In this document: positions 32,580 to 41,744 of the stretch, in pieces
Layout of the letters: each line of letters starts with the position of its first letter
Numbering within the stretch: position 1 is the stretch's first letter
Source: Kribbella sp. VKM Ac-2568
GTDB taxonomy: Bacteria; Actinomycetota; Actinomycetes; Propionibacteriales; Kribbellaceae
Direction of reading: 5' to 3'
DNA length: 64,000 nucleotides
Assembly (NCBI RefSeq): GCF_004345365.1
Contig: NZ_SLVF01000002.1
Span: forward strand, 124,001-188,000
Made by a program: the position numbers and the translations under genes
Notes under the pieces: model-generated
What the model was told of the DNA's origin: nothing
Seen by the model: only the letters and a program-made list of their open reading frames with translations
The model's database searches: none

Positions 32580-34630
32580 CAGGCGGCCCTCCGATCGGTG
32601 ACGGCGCGCACCAGGTTGCCCGCGGCAACTTCGCCGAGATCGAGGTACTCCGCGCCGAGGTCGGCAGCCAGCTCCGCCGCGAGGCCCAGCCTGACTCCCC
32701 TGCGTGGCTCGCAGTCCACCACGACCGACGCGATTCCCTGCTGCCCGATCCAGCCGGCGGCCTGCCGCGCCTTGGCGAACGCCTGGTTCCCGGAGGTCGC
32801 CCGGCCGTCGGTGACGAGCACCAGCAAGGGCCGTCTGCGAGGGTCGCGGATCGCGGCGATTCGCAGTACCTCGGAGGCTTGCAGGAGGCCTTCGGCCAGC
32901 GGGGTGCGACCACCTGTCGGCAAGGATTCCAAGCGCCGTACTGCGGTCTCGACGCTGCCGGTCGGCGGCAGAGCGACGGTGGCGTCGGCGCCCGCGAAGG
33001 TGACCAGGCCGACAGTGTCGCGGCGTTGGTAGGCGTCGAGGAGCAGGGACACGATCGCGGTCTTTACCTCACCCATCCGCTTCTTCGTGCCCATCGAGCC
33101 GGAGGCGTCCACGCAGAACAACACGAGGTTGCCTTCGCGGCCTTCGCGGACTGCCAGCCGTACGTCGGAGGTCCGCACCGCGAGGCCCGGTCCGGAACGG
33201 CCGCGGGCGTACTGGTGCGGCGCGGCCGAGCGAATCGTCGCGAGCAGGTGCGGGCGACCGGACTCCCGGCCGACGCGAGCACGGTCGCCGACGACGCGGC
33301 CGACCTCGGTCATCGCCCGGGACCGGCGACCGGCGACACCGGCACCTGCGGCCTGGACGCTCAGCAGGCGGGCCTTGTAGGGCTCGGAACTCCCCGCGAC
33401 CTGGCCGCTCGGAGCCGGACCGGGAGCGCTCTCCGCGTTCTCGTTCGGCTCTCCGGAGGGCTCAGCCTGCTCACCACTGTCGTTCTGGCCGCCGTCGTTC
33501 TGAACGTCGTCCGGGCTCCCGCCACCATCCGGGCCGCCACCATCGGGGTCGTCGTCGGGGTCTGGTTCGGGCGGGGTGCTGTCGGTGATCGCCTGCTCGA
33601 GTTGCTCGTCGTCCAGACCGGGGGCGTCGAAGGGGTTGCGGCGCTTGCGGTGCGGCAGCGCGAGCTTCGCCGCGGCGCGGACGTCCTCCACCTCGACCAC
33701 GGTCCGGCCGAACCAGGCCGCGTGCGCGACCGCAGTACGGGCCGTGACCAGGTCTGCCCGCATGCCGTCCACGTCGAACGAGGCGCAGATCTCGGCGATC
33801 TGCCGGAGCGCGGAGTCAGTCAGGATCACGTCGGGCAGCAACGACTTCGCCTTCAGGATCCGCTCGGCCAGTTCGCGCTGCGCGCTGTCGTACCGGCGGA
33901 CGAACGCGGCCGGATCCGCCTCGTAGGTCAGCCGCGCGCGCATCACCTCGACCCGTACCGCGGGGTCCCGGCTGGCGACCACGTCGACGGTCAGGCCGAA
34001 CCGGTCGAGCAACTGCGGCCGGAGCTCGCCTTCCTCGGGGTTCATCGTGCCCACCAGCACGAACCGCGCCGGGTGGGTGATCGAGACCCCGTCCCGCTCG
34101 ACGGTCGCCTGGCCCATCGCCGCGGCATCCAGCAGTACGTCGACCAGGTGGTCGTGCAGCAGGTTGACCTCGTCGACGTACAGGATTCCGCGATGCGCGG
34201 CGGCGAGCAGGCCGGGCTCGTAGACCGTGACACCCTCGGAGAGCGCTCGCTCGAGGTGCAACGACCCGAGCACCCGGTCCTCGGTGGCTCCAACAGGCAA
34301 CTCGACCAGCCGCGCCGCACGAGAGATGCCGTCGGTGGTCGTGTGCGGGCCGTCGGGGCAATGGGGGTTTGGGGCGGTCGGGTCGCAGGAGAAGCGGCAG
34401 GCGTCCACCACCTCGACGGGCGGCAGGATTTCGGTCAGGGCACGGACAGCGGTCGACTTGGCCGTGCCCTTCTCACCGCGGATCAGCACCCCGCCGATCG
34501 CCGGCGACACCGCCGCCAGGATCAACGCGAGCTGCAGGTCCCGCATCCCGACAACAGCCGTGAACGGAAACCCCGTCGACACGGCGGAGCCCTGGATGGG
34601 GATGGGGTGGTTGGGTGGAGCTGACCGCAT
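32579..34630 (-). CDS. fused ChlI/ChlD-type magnesium/cobalt chelatase subunit
   Basis: A 683-aa protein from the ATG at 34630. AAA+ domain: Walker A-like GGVLIRGEKGTAKSTAVRAL, Walker B RGILYVDEVNLLHDHLVDVL and sensor region VLVGTMNPEEGELRPQLLDR. An acidic, Pro/Asp/Gly-rich linker follows (about residues 350-440), then a von Willebrand A domain with the MIDAS motif CVDASGSMGTKKRMGE. This I-D fusion, next to cobN and cobO, is the usual actinobacterial motor for aerobic cobalt insertion into hydrogenobyrinate a,c-diamide, replacing CobS/CobT. It is the first gene behind a cobalamin riboswitch. Confidence 0.92.
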   Translation of the reverse strand: MRSAPPNHPIPIQGSAVSTGFPFTAVVGMRDLQLALILAAVSPAIGGVLIRGEKGTAKSTAVRALTEILPPVEVVDACRFSCDPTAPNPHCPDGPHTTTDGISRAARLVELPVGATEDRVLGSLHLERALSEGVTVYEPGLLAAAHRGILYVDEVNLLHDHLVDVLLDAAAMGQATVERDGVSITHPARFVLVGTMNPEEGELRPQLLDRFGLTVDVVASRDPAVRVEVMRARLTYEADPAAFVRRYDSAQRELAERILKAKSLLPDVILTDSALRQIAEICASFDVDGMRADLVTARTAVAHAAWFGRTVVEVEDVRAAAKLALPHRKRRNPFDAPGLDDEQLEQAITDSTPPEPDPDDDPDGGGPDGGGSPDDVQNDGGQNDSGEQAEPSGEPNENAESAPGPAPSGQVAGSSEPYKARLLSVQAAGAGVAGRRSRAMTEVGRVVGDRARVGRESGRPHLLATIRSAAPHQYARGRSGPGLAVRTSDVRLAVREGREGNLVLFCVDASGSMGTKKRMGEVKTAIVSLLLDAYQRRDTVGLVTFAGADATVALPPTGSVETAVRRLESLPTGGRTPLAEGLLQASEVLRIAAIRDPRRRPLLVLVTDGRATSGNQAFAKARQAAGWIGQQGIASVVVDCEPRRGVRLGLAAELAADLGAEYLDLGEVAAGNLVRAVTDRRAA

Positions 34631-34654
34631 CGGCGGTGAATCCCTTCGTCCTGC

Positions 34655-34668
34655 GGGTGTCCACGCCC
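34655..34668 (-). promoter_or_regulatory. shared leader element, cobalamin riboswitch 1
   Basis: On the minus strand GGGCGTGGACACCC can fold as a small hairpin 24 nt before the chelatase ATG, next to the purine-rich GGACGAAGGGA that probably serves as ribosome-binding site. The identical 14 nt occur before cobN at 39639-39652. Confidence 0.55.
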
Positions 34669-34713
34669 GCCTCGGCACCTGGCACGCCGGGATCGCGGAG
34701 AGCGCTCCCAGGC

Positions 34714-34824
34714 GGACGGCCGTGGATGTCCTGGCTTCCGGGCGCAATACCCGGTCACAGTGGCGGGACCGCCCCGGAATCCAGCCCTTGCGGGACTGTC
34801 ACCGGTGTTCCTCCGCTGCCGTCC
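34714..34824 (-). promoter_or_regulatory. cobalamin riboswitch 1 (chelatase-cobO-cobB operon)
   Basis: On the minus strand the leader has GGAACACCGGTG, then GGTCCCGCCACTGTGACC (the conserved core), and the B12-box-like GAAGCCAGGACATCC. A 7-bp perfect P1 stem closes it (GGACGGC/GCCGTCC at 34818-34824 and 34714-34720). AdoCbl binding should shut down the operon, probably at translation initiation given the downstream hairpin beside the start codon. Confidence 0.9.
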
Positions 34825-34878
34825 CGGCGATCATTCCACACCTGTCCGGTGGACCCGTCGGATGGAGATGATCAGCAC

Positions 34879-35100
34879 ATGAGAGAGCGCTTCCCGTGCG
34901 TCTGCTGCGGACACCTGACGATGAGCGATCAGGCCGGCAGTTTCGAGATCTGCCCGGTGTGCTTCTGGGAGGACGACCTGGTCCAACTACGCTGGCCGAC
35001 CAGCGCCATCGGAGCAAATCGCGTCCCGCTGGTGGACCACCGACTTCTGGCGAACCGGTCAGCCCAACGGAAAGCCGGCGACGTAGTCAGATGCCGTTGA
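34879..35100 (+). CDS. CPCC-type cysteine-rich small protein
   Basis: A 73-aa protein: RFPCVCCGHLTMSDQAGSFE then ICPVCFWEDDLVQLRWPTSA, the hallmark of the CPCC zinc-ribbon-like family (function unknown). The first Cys motif is CVCC instead of CPCC. After GANR the sequence departs from the family pattern, and the gene ends early, overlapping the convergent surE by 14 bases, so the tail may be truncated. GGAGATG lies before the ATG. Confidence 0.7.
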   Translation: MRERFPCVCCGHLTMSDQAGSFEICPVCFWEDDLVQLRWPTSAIGANRVPLVDHRLLANRSAQRKAGDVVRCR

Positions 35101-35857
35101 GGCGGTCTGTCAGGTAGTCGGCGGACGTGTCGTCGGGGATTTCGCGGATGCCTTGGATTCGGGTGATGGTTGCGTAGCCGGCAGCGAGGAGAGCCTCGTC
35201 GGTGTCGGGCTCCGGGGCTGCGGACCGGGGCTGGAGGATGATCATCGGCTCGCCGGTCGCCGCGGTCGTCCCGGCGATCTTCGAGCGGTCGATCGGTGCC
35301 AGCCGGGCCTGCTGAACACCCTTCAACTCGTCCAGCGGCCGATCCGGCACGTTGATCGTCACGACCGTGCCCGCAGGCTGCTCCACGAGCCACCCCAGCG
35401 CCTCGGCCGCCACCGTGCCCGCCGTCGCGAAGTACTCCGGTCGCTCGGAGTCGATGCTGACCGCGATCCCTGACATCCCCTGCGTCGCTCCGGTGAGCGC
35501 GGCGGCGACCGTGCCCGAGTGCAGGATCGGTACGCCGATGTTGTGGCCGCGGTTGATCCCCGAGACGACCACGTCCGGTGAGTCGCCGAAAGCCCCGACG
35601 CGCGCCAGTGTCACCGCCAGCGCGGGAGTCCCCGCGATGCCGATGTAGGTGATGCCGTCCTCGTCCTCGTGCACGGTCTTGATCGGCCGGCCGACCATCC
35701 CGGCGCGGGCCGATCCGACCCCGCTCTGGTCGTCCAGCGGCGCGACCACGACCACGTCATGGCCGAGCCGGGCGATCGCCGGCGCGAGCGCCCGGATCCC
35801 CGCCGCCTGGTAGCCGTCGTCGTTGGTGATCAGGACTCTCAGCCGCTCGGACGCCAT
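35087..35857 (-). CDS. surE: 5'/3'-nucleotidase SurE
   Basis: A 256-aa phosphatase from MASERLRVLITNDDGYQAAG, where the metal-binding Asp pair NDD is at residues 10-12. Other family blocks are VVAPLDDQSGVGSARAGM, VVSGINRGHNIGVPILHSGT and TVVTINVPDRP. SurE removes phosphate from nucleoside monophosphates in stationary phase or stress. An ATG 12 bases upstream is possible. It lies downstream of nothing obvious on its strand except cobN, whose stop is 44 bases before; read-through from cobN is possible. Confidence 0.9.
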   Translation of the reverse strand: MASERLRVLITNDDGYQAAGIRALAPAIARLGHDVVVVAPLDDQSGVGSARAGMVGRPIKTVHEDEDGITYIGIAGTPALAVTLARVGAFGDSPDVVVSGINRGHNIGVPILHSGTVAAALTGATQGMSGIAVSIDSERPEYFATAGTVAAEALGWLVEQPAGTVVTINVPDRPLDELKGVQQARLAPIDRSKIAGTTAATGEPMIILQPRSAAPEPDTDEALLAAGYATITRIQGIREIPDDTSADYLTDRLNGI

Positions 35858-35901
35858 ACCGACACCCAATCACATCCGGGAAACCCGTTGCCCGGGTTGT
35901 C

Positions 35902-38900
35902 TCAGCCGCGATCCTCGATGTCACCTTCTGTTTCCAGGACGGCCGTTCGCAGGGTCTCCAGCGCTTCCTCCGAAGGCTCTGCCCACAAGCCGCGTTGCGC
36001 CGCCTCCAGCAGACGCTCCGCGATCCCGTGCCGGGCCCAGGGGTTGGATTTGCGGAAGAACTCCGCGATCTCCGGGTTCGCGACGTACTCCGTGGTGAGC
36101 GTCTCGTACATCCAGTCGTCCACCACGCCCGCGGTCGCGTCGTACCCGAAGAGGTAGTCGACCGTCGCGGCCATCTCGAACGCGCCCTTGTAGCCGTGCC
36201 GCTGCATCGCAGCCATCCAGCGCGGGTTCACCACCCGGGCCCGGAACACGCGCTTGGTCTCCTCCTCCAGCGTCCGGGTCTTCACTTGCGCCGGCACCGC
36301 GGAGTCGCCGATGTAGGCCTTCGGGTTCGACCCGGTCAGATGCCGGACCATCGCGACCATGCCGCCGTGGTACTGGAAGTAGTCGTCGGAGTCCATGATG
36401 TCGTGCTCGCGAGTGTCCGCGTTCTTGGCCGCCACCTGGATCCGGGCGTACGCGCGCTCCATCGACGGCCGGGCCTCGGCGCCGTCGAGGTCCTTGCCGT
36501 ACGCGTAGCCGCCCCAGACGGCGTACACCTCGGCGAGTTCGGCGTCCGTGCGCCAGTTCCGCGCGTCCACCAGCGGCAGCAGGCCGGCGCCGTACGAGCC
36601 GGGCTTGGAGCCGAAGACCCGGGCCGTCGACGAGCGCAGGTCGTTGCCCTCAGCAACGTCAGCCTGGACGTGGGCGCGCAGGTAGTTGGCGGACTCGTCC
36701 TCGTCCAGCGCGGCCACCGTGCGGACCGCCTCGTCGAGCAGCGAGACCACGTGCGGGAACGCGTCCCGGAAGAACCCGGAGATCCGGATCGTCACGTCCA
36801 CCCGCGGCCGGCCGAGCTCGTCCAGCGGTACGACCTCGAAGCCCTTCACCCGGCGCGAGGCCTCGTCCCAGACCGGACGGCAACCGAGCAGCCAGAGCAC
36901 CTCTGCCAGGTCGTCGCCCTGCGTTCGCATCGCGGAGGTACCCCAGATGGTGAGACCGACGGACCGCGGCCACTCCCCTGTCTCCGACTTGTGCCGGGCC
37001 AGCAGCGAGTCCGCCAGCGCGACGCCGACATCCCACGCGTTGCGGCTCGGGATCGCCTTCGGGTCGACGGCGTAGAAGTTCCGCCCGGTCGGCAGGACGT
37101 TCACCAGACCTCGGGTCGGCGATCCCGACGGTCCGGCCTCGATGAACCTCCCGTCCAGGGCCCGCAGTACGTTCGTCAACTCGTCGCCGGTGCGGCCGAG
37201 TCGCGGCACGACCTCGTCGCAGGCGAACGTCAGCGAGGCCTCGACACCGACCGACGACCGGCCGAGCACCTCGGCGACCACGACCGGGACCTTCGCAACG
37301 TCCCAACTCAGCGTCTCCATACCGAGGACGAGCTTGCGCGCCACGGCCTCCAGCAGGTCGACGCCGTCGGCACCACTCACGGCCGGCAGATCCGCCAGCG
37401 TCGCGAGGTCGGCCAACTCCGGAACGACCTTGCCGGGATCGGCGAGCATCGCGGCCTCGTCCACGCCGAAGGACTCCCCCAGCGCGGCCCGCAGACCCTG
37501 CACCGCGCCGGACTTGCCGCCCCACATCTGCTGCGCGCGCAGTACCGCGAGCACGAGGTTGACGCGGGCCTCGCCGACCGGACCGCCACCGAGGATGTGC
37601 AGCCCGTCGCGGATCTGCACGTCCTTGATCTCACACAGGTAGCCGTCCAGGTGCAGGACGAACTCGTCGAACTCCTCGTCGTCCGGTTTCTCCGAGGTGT
37701 GCAGGTCGTGGTGCAACTGGGCCGCCTGGATCAACGTCCAGATCTGCGCTCGCAGCGTCGGCACCTTGTCCGGGTCGAGCGCGGACACGGTGGCGTACTC
37801 GTCCAGGAGGTACTCGAGCTTCGCCATGTCGCCGTACGTCTCGGCGCGGGCCATCGGCGGGACCAGGTGGTCGATGATCACCGCATGTCCCCGGCGCTTG
37901 GCCTGGGTGCCTTCACCCGGGTCGTTGACGATGAACGGGTAGATGAGCGGCAGGTTCCCCAGTACTGCGTCGGGCGCGCAGTCCGCCGCCATCCCGATGC
38001 CCTTGCCCGGCAGCCACTCCAGCGTCCCGTGCTTGCCCAGGTGCACCACCGCGTGCGCCCCGAACCCGCCGTCCGCCTCCGCGGCCTCCAGCCACCGGTA
38101 CGCCGCGAGGTAGTGGTGCGAGGGCGCCATGTCCGGGTCGTGGTAGATCGCGACCGGGTTCTCCCCGAAACCCCGGGGCGGCTGGATCATCAGCACCACG
38201 TTGCCGAACCGCAGTGCGGCCAGCGCGATCGCCGGCTCCGGCCCGGACTGGTCCACGTACAGGGTCCCCGGGGCCTCGCCCCAGGCCTCGATCATGGCCG
38301 TCTGCAACGACTCAGGCGTCCGGCCGAACCAGCGGGCGTAGGTCGAGAGCGGGATCTTCGCGACCGCGTTCGCGAGTTGCTCGTCGGTCAGCCAGTCCAC
38401 GTCGTGTCCGCCGGCCGCGATCAGCTGGTGGATCAGGCCGTCGGCCCCGTCCGCCCCCTGCAGCGACGCCAGGTCCAGGTCACCGAGGTCGTACCCGGCA
38501 TCCTTCAACTGACCGAGCAGCACGACCGCCGAGGCCGGCGTGTCCAGTCCGACCGCGTTGCCGATCCGCGCGTGTTTGGTCGGGTACGACGACAGCACCA
38601 GTGCGAGCTTCTTGTCCGCCGGCCCGACGTGCCGCAGTTTCGCCTGGGCGACCGCGATCCCAGCCAGCCGGGTGCACCGCTCGAGGTCCGGCGCGTAACT
38701 GGCGATCCCCTCCGCGTCGTACGCCTTGAAGGAGAACGGGATGGTGATCAGGCGCCCGTCGAACTCCGGGATGGCGACCTGCGTCGCGGCATCCAGCGGA
38801 CTGATCGCGGCATCGCTCTCCAGCCACTGCTCACGCGTCGACGTCAACGCGAGCCCTTGGATCAGGGGGACATCCAGCGACGCGAGTGCACCCGCGTCCC

Positions 38901-39618
38901 ACGAGTCGTCACCACCCGCGCTCGCATCCGCCGCAACCGTGCCACCCGCCGCCAGCAGCGTGGTGACGAGTACATCGCACTCGCGGAGCAGGCCGAACAA
39001 CTCGGCGTTCCCGGCGCTCGACGGATCCAGCCCGCGCAGCGTCCCGCAGTACACGGGCAGCGCCTGAGCGCCGGTGGCGTCGACGGCATCGGCCAGCGCA
39101 TCGACGAAGGCGGTGTTGCCGGAGATCTCGTGCGCCCGGTAGTAGACGATCCCGACCACCGGCCGCTCGTCACGGCTGAACGTCCGGCCCGCCCGCACGC
39201 CGTACGTCGGCAACGCGCGCGGCGGGTCGAACTCGTCACCGGTCAGCAACAGGGTGTCCCGCAGAAAGCCGGCCAGATTCGCGAGGTTCTCCGAGCCACC
39301 TTCGCGGAGGTAGGCGAGCGCCTCCGTCACGGCGCCGGCGGGCACCGTCGACAGCGACATCAGTTCGGCGTCGGGAGCGGCCTCACCGCTGAGCACCACC
39401 ACTGGGAGTCCCGAGGAGATGACGGCGTCGAGGCCCTCCTCCCAGGCGCGGCGACCGCCGAGCAGGCGGACCACTACGACCTCGACACCGTCGATCAGGG
39501 TGGGGATCTCCGCCAGGTCGACCCGGGCCGGGTTGGCGACCTTCCAACCGGCCGCCGCCTGTGACGCGGCGAGCAGATCGGTATCGGCGGTAGAGAGCAG
39601 CAAAAGGTTCGCGGGCAC
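35902..39618 (-). CDS. cobN: cobaltochelatase subunit CobN
   Basis: A 1,238-aa protein, normal length for CobN. The GTG at 39618 (reading PANLLLLSTADTDLLAA) was chosen; the frame stays open upstream, but that part is the riboswitch. Family blocks include GIVYYRAHEISGNTAFVDAL, HLGKHGTLEWLPGKGIGMAA and the late YIGDSAVPAQVKTRTLEEE. CobN is the large, porphyrin-binding subunit that inserts cobalt into hydrogenobyrinate a,c-diamide with ATP hydrolysis by the I/D partner encoded at 32579-34630. It has its own riboswitch, so metal insertion is B12-controlled twice. Confidence 0.96.
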   Translation of the reverse strand: MPANLLLLSTADTDLLAASQAAAGWKVANPARVDLAEIPTLIDGVEVVVVRLLGGRRAWEEGLDAVISSGLPVVVLSGEAAPDAELMSLSTVPAGAVTEALAYLREGGSENLANLAGFLRDTLLLTGDEFDPPRALPTYGVRAGRTFSRDERPVVGIVYYRAHEISGNTAFVDALADAVDATGAQALPVYCGTLRGLDPSSAGNAELFGLLRECDVLVTTLLAAGGTVAADASAGGDDSWDAGALASLDVPLIQGLALTSTREQWLESDAAISPLDAATQVAIPEFDGRLITIPFSFKAYDAEGIASYAPDLERCTRLAGIAVAQAKLRHVGPADKKLALVLSSYPTKHARIGNAVGLDTPASAVVLLGQLKDAGYDLGDLDLASLQGADGADGLIHQLIAAGGHDVDWLTDEQLANAVAKIPLSTYARWFGRTPESLQTAMIEAWGEAPGTLYVDQSGPEPAIALAALRFGNVVLMIQPPRGFGENPVAIYHDPDMAPSHHYLAAYRWLEAAEADGGFGAHAVVHLGKHGTLEWLPGKGIGMAADCAPDAVLGNLPLIYPFIVNDPGEGTQAKRRGHAVIIDHLVPPMARAETYGDMAKLEYLLDEYATVSALDPDKVPTLRAQIWTLIQAAQLHHDLHTSEKPDDEEFDEFVLHLDGYLCEIKDVQIRDGLHILGGGPVGEARVNLVLAVLRAQQMWGGKSGAVQGLRAALGESFGVDEAAMLADPGKVVPELADLATLADLPAVSGADGVDLLEAVARKLVLGMETLSWDVAKVPVVVAEVLGRSSVGVEASLTFACDEVVPRLGRTGDELTNVLRALDGRFIEAGPSGSPTRGLVNVLPTGRNFYAVDPKAIPSRNAWDVGVALADSLLARHKSETGEWPRSVGLTIWGTSAMRTQGDDLAEVLWLLGCRPVWDEASRRVKGFEVVPLDELGRPRVDVTIRISGFFRDAFPHVVSLLDEAVRTVAALDEDESANYLRAHVQADVAEGNDLRSSTARVFGSKPGSYGAGLLPLVDARNWRTDAELAEVYAVWGGYAYGKDLDGAEARPSMERAYARIQVAAKNADTREHDIMDSDDYFQYHGGMVAMVRHLTGSNPKAYIGDSAVPAQVKTRTLEEETKRVFRARVVNPRWMAAMQRHGYKGAFEMAATVDYLFGYDATAGVVDDWMYETLTTEYVANPEIAEFFRKSNPWARHGIAERLLEAAQRGLWAEPSEEALETLRTAVLETEGDIEDRG

Positions 39619-39638
39619 GCGCGACCGGTCCTTCCTCG

Positions 39639-39652
39639 GGGTGTCCACGCCC
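39639..39652 (-). promoter_or_regulatory. shared leader element, cobalamin riboswitch 2
   Basis: GGGCGTGGACACCC on the minus strand, 20 nt before the cobN GTG and directly followed by GAGGAAGGA, the likely ribosome-binding site. It is identical over 14 nt with the element before the chelatase gene. Confidence 0.55.
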
Positions 39653-39665
39653 CAGGTGGCAGGTA

Positions 39666-39753
39666 CGACGGCAGCAGTTCCTGACTCCCACGCAAGCGTG
39701 GTCACAGTGGCGGGACCGTCCCGGACTCACACCGGGTTCCTGCACAGCCGTCG
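39666..39753 (-). promoter_or_regulatory. cobalamin riboswitch 2 (cobN)
   Basis: Minus strand: GGAACCCGGTGTGAGTCCGG, GGTCCCGCCACTGTGACC and the B12-box-like GAGTCAGGAACTGCTGCC. P1 is a perfect 7-bp stem (CGACGGC/GCCGTCG at 39747-39753 and 39666-39672). At 88 nt it is compact compared with riboswitch 1 (111 nt). Confidence 0.93.
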
Positions 39754-39765
39754 ATGACAACCGAG

Positions 39766-40090
39766 ACTCTAACCGACCCCCGTGGTACCTCGACCCGCGC
39801 GGACGGACGGACGGGCCCTCTCACCTGCGAGCGTTTCAAACGGTGTTCGGCGTTGACCGTGGTTGAAGGGTTGGTGTAGGGCGGAGGGACAGGGTTTGTA
39901 CTGCTGACGCCCTCCGGCTCAGTACGCAAAGTGGCTCTTCGGACTTGAGCGTGGTGAGGCGCTCGAGAGGCCACCGGGTGTGCTATTGCAATCTCGACCC
40001 GAGAGTCGTTGGCTACAGACCGTCGATACCACCTAGGGGGCGGTCTTGGGGGGCCTCGACGCGTCCTCGTTTGACGAGAAGGGTCGAGTG
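39766..40090. other. intergenic region before the haloperoxidase-like gene
   Basis: About 325 bases with relatively low GC in parts. It contains a GGAC micro-repeat (four units near 39820) and presumably the promoters of cobN and the 40091 gene. No further gene or RNA element was recognised. Confidence 0.45.
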
Positions 40091-41431
40091 ATGAAATCGA
40101 ATCGAAGCTTGATTGGGGCTGTCGTCGCCCTGGTGTTGGTGCTCAGCACCTTGTCGATTCCGGCCCGGGGAGATCCCACCGGCAATGCCGTCACGGCGTG
40201 GAACCAGATCGCCGTGAGCACGCTCATCGGGCTGCCGGGGCCCGCAGGCGGAGCCCCGCCGGCCGCGCAGATACACGTGGGAATGGTTCAGGGAGCGGTC
40301 TATGACGCGGTCAACGCGATCGAGCCCAAGCATCACCGGCCGTACCTCCTGAACCGGCGCTTCTCCGCACGGGCCTCGAAGGACGCTGCCGTGGCAGCCG
40401 CGGCATATGGCGTCCTCCACAACATCGTCTCCACCGTGCCTAACCTCTCGGACACGGCCAGAGAAACGCTGCTGCAGTCGCTCGCCACGCAGTATGCGAA
40501 CTCGCTCGCAGGGATTCCGAACCGGCCGTTCAAGACGCAGGGGATTGCTGCCGGGAACGCCGCAGCCGAGGCGATGATCGCGGCCCGCCAGGACGACGGC
40601 CGCTTCGGGCCCTCGCAGTGGGTGCCGAACACCGCCCCGGGGCACTGGTGGCCGCAAGTGAATCCAACCACCGGGCAACCGATCCTCGATCCCACGCCGT
40701 GGGTTGGCGGGGTGAAGCCCTTCGTCATGCAGACCTCCTCGCAGTTCCGCTCGCCCGGGCCGAACGCGCTCTCTAGTGCCGCCTGGGCCCAGGAATTCAA
40801 CGAGGTCAAGGCGCTCGGAGCAGTGAACAGCGCAGTCCGAACACCCGAGCAGACCTACATCGCCCGTTGGTGGCAGAGCACGCCCGTCGCGAGCTGGAAC
40901 GCTGTCGCGAGCGACCTCGTCGCACGAAACGGCCTCGACATCGCCGACAGCGCCCGCCTCTTCGCTATGGAGAACCTGAGCGGTGCCGACGCGGCGATCA
41001 ACTGCTGGAACGACAAGTACCACTGGGACTTCTGGCGGCCGTGGAACGCAATCCCCCGGGCGGCGGAGGACGGCAACCCGGCGACGGAGCCAGAGGACGG
41101 TTGGACGGCGCTCATCACGGCGCCGTACCCCGAGCACCCGTCGGGGCATCTCTGCCTTGACGGTGCGCACACGCGCGTCTTGCAGATGTTCTTCGACGAC
41201 GTGATCGACGGGGACTACCAGATCACCAGCATTTCCACGCTCCTTGGTCCGGCTGATCCCCGTACGCGCACCTTCGGCAGTTTCTCGCAGGCGCTCGCGG
41301 AGATCGTCGAGGCCCGGATCTGGGCGGGCCTGCACTACCGCACGGCAGACGTCCAAGGGGAGGCGCTCGGCCGGAACGTGGCCGACTACATGGCGGCGAA
41401 CTACTTCCAGCCCGTCGGGCACGCACAATGA
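40091..41431 (+). CDS. secreted vanadium-haloperoxidase-like (PAP2 superfamily) protein
   Basis: A 446-aa protein with a Sec signal peptide (MKSNRSLIGAVVALVLVLST, cut near IPARG). The vanadate/phosphate pocket of the V-haloperoxidase/PAP2 fold is visible in its C-terminal half: FWRPWNAIPRA (Arg), YPEHPSGHLCLDGA (Ser-Gly-His) and ARIWAGLHYRTADVQGEALG (Arg...His). Such secreted actinobacterial proteins may halogenate or act as phosphatases; chemistry cannot be assigned. GAGAAGGG lies 7 bases before the ATG. A truncated paralogue follows at 41745. Confidence 0.85.
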   Translation: MKSNRSLIGAVVALVLVLSTLSIPARGDPTGNAVTAWNQIAVSTLIGLPGPAGGAPPAAQIHVGMVQGAVYDAVNAIEPKHHRPYLLNRRFSARASKDAAVAAAAYGVLHNIVSTVPNLSDTARETLLQSLATQYANSLAGIPNRPFKTQGIAAGNAAAEAMIAARQDDGRFGPSQWVPNTAPGHWWPQVNPTTGQPILDPTPWVGGVKPFVMQTSSQFRSPGPNALSSAAWAQEFNEVKALGAVNSAVRTPEQTYIARWWQSTPVASWNAVASDLVARNGLDIADSARLFAMENLSGADAAINCWNDKYHWDFWRPWNAIPRAAEDGNPATEPEDGWTALITAPYPEHPSGHLCLDGAHTRVLQMFFDDVIDGDYQITSISTLLGPADPRTRTFGSFSQALAEIVEARIWAGLHYRTADVQGEALGRNVADYMAANYFQPVGHAQ

Positions 41432-41584
41432 GAAAGCGTGGCTGGGGGGCCGGCACGAGCCGCTGCTCTCAGACCCTGACCGCGCGGTTCAGCGTGTCCC
41501 GCTGCACCCGGATCTTCCCGATCGCACAGATAAGGGGGACGAGCTCGTCGGTTGTCGTGCATGCATAACTGCGAAGAGTCCCTC

Positions 41585-41616
41585 AAGGGCGCTGACACCT
41601 ACCTGTCAGCGCCCTT
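41585..41616 (+). terminator. terminator after the haloperoxidase-like gene
   Basis: A 13-bp perfect stem, AAGGGCGCTGACA with TGTCAGCGCCCTT, and a 6-nt loop; a T-containing run follows. It is about 150 bases after the stop and just before the truncated paralogue. Confidence 0.75.
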
Positions 41617-41744
41617 CGGGTTGTCTGCGTTGCAACACGCTCTTGGGATCACCGAGGAAGGTCGCGAGGTTCGTCGCGGAGGCTGGGAAGTAGTACTTCC
41701 GTCGCGGCCGCCGCTTCGGACGACGCCCTGCCGCGGATTCGCCC

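Noticed and set aside
35995..39564. Very long plus-strand open frame (about 1,190 codons) opposite cobN
   Set aside because: It is exactly antisense to cobN, its product is rich in Arg/His/Val/Gln without any domain signal, and such frames arise from GC-rich third positions.
39619..39705. Extra 29 codons at the N-terminus of CobN
   Set aside because: They translate the cobalamin riboswitch core; the GTG at 39618 matches the usual CobN start.
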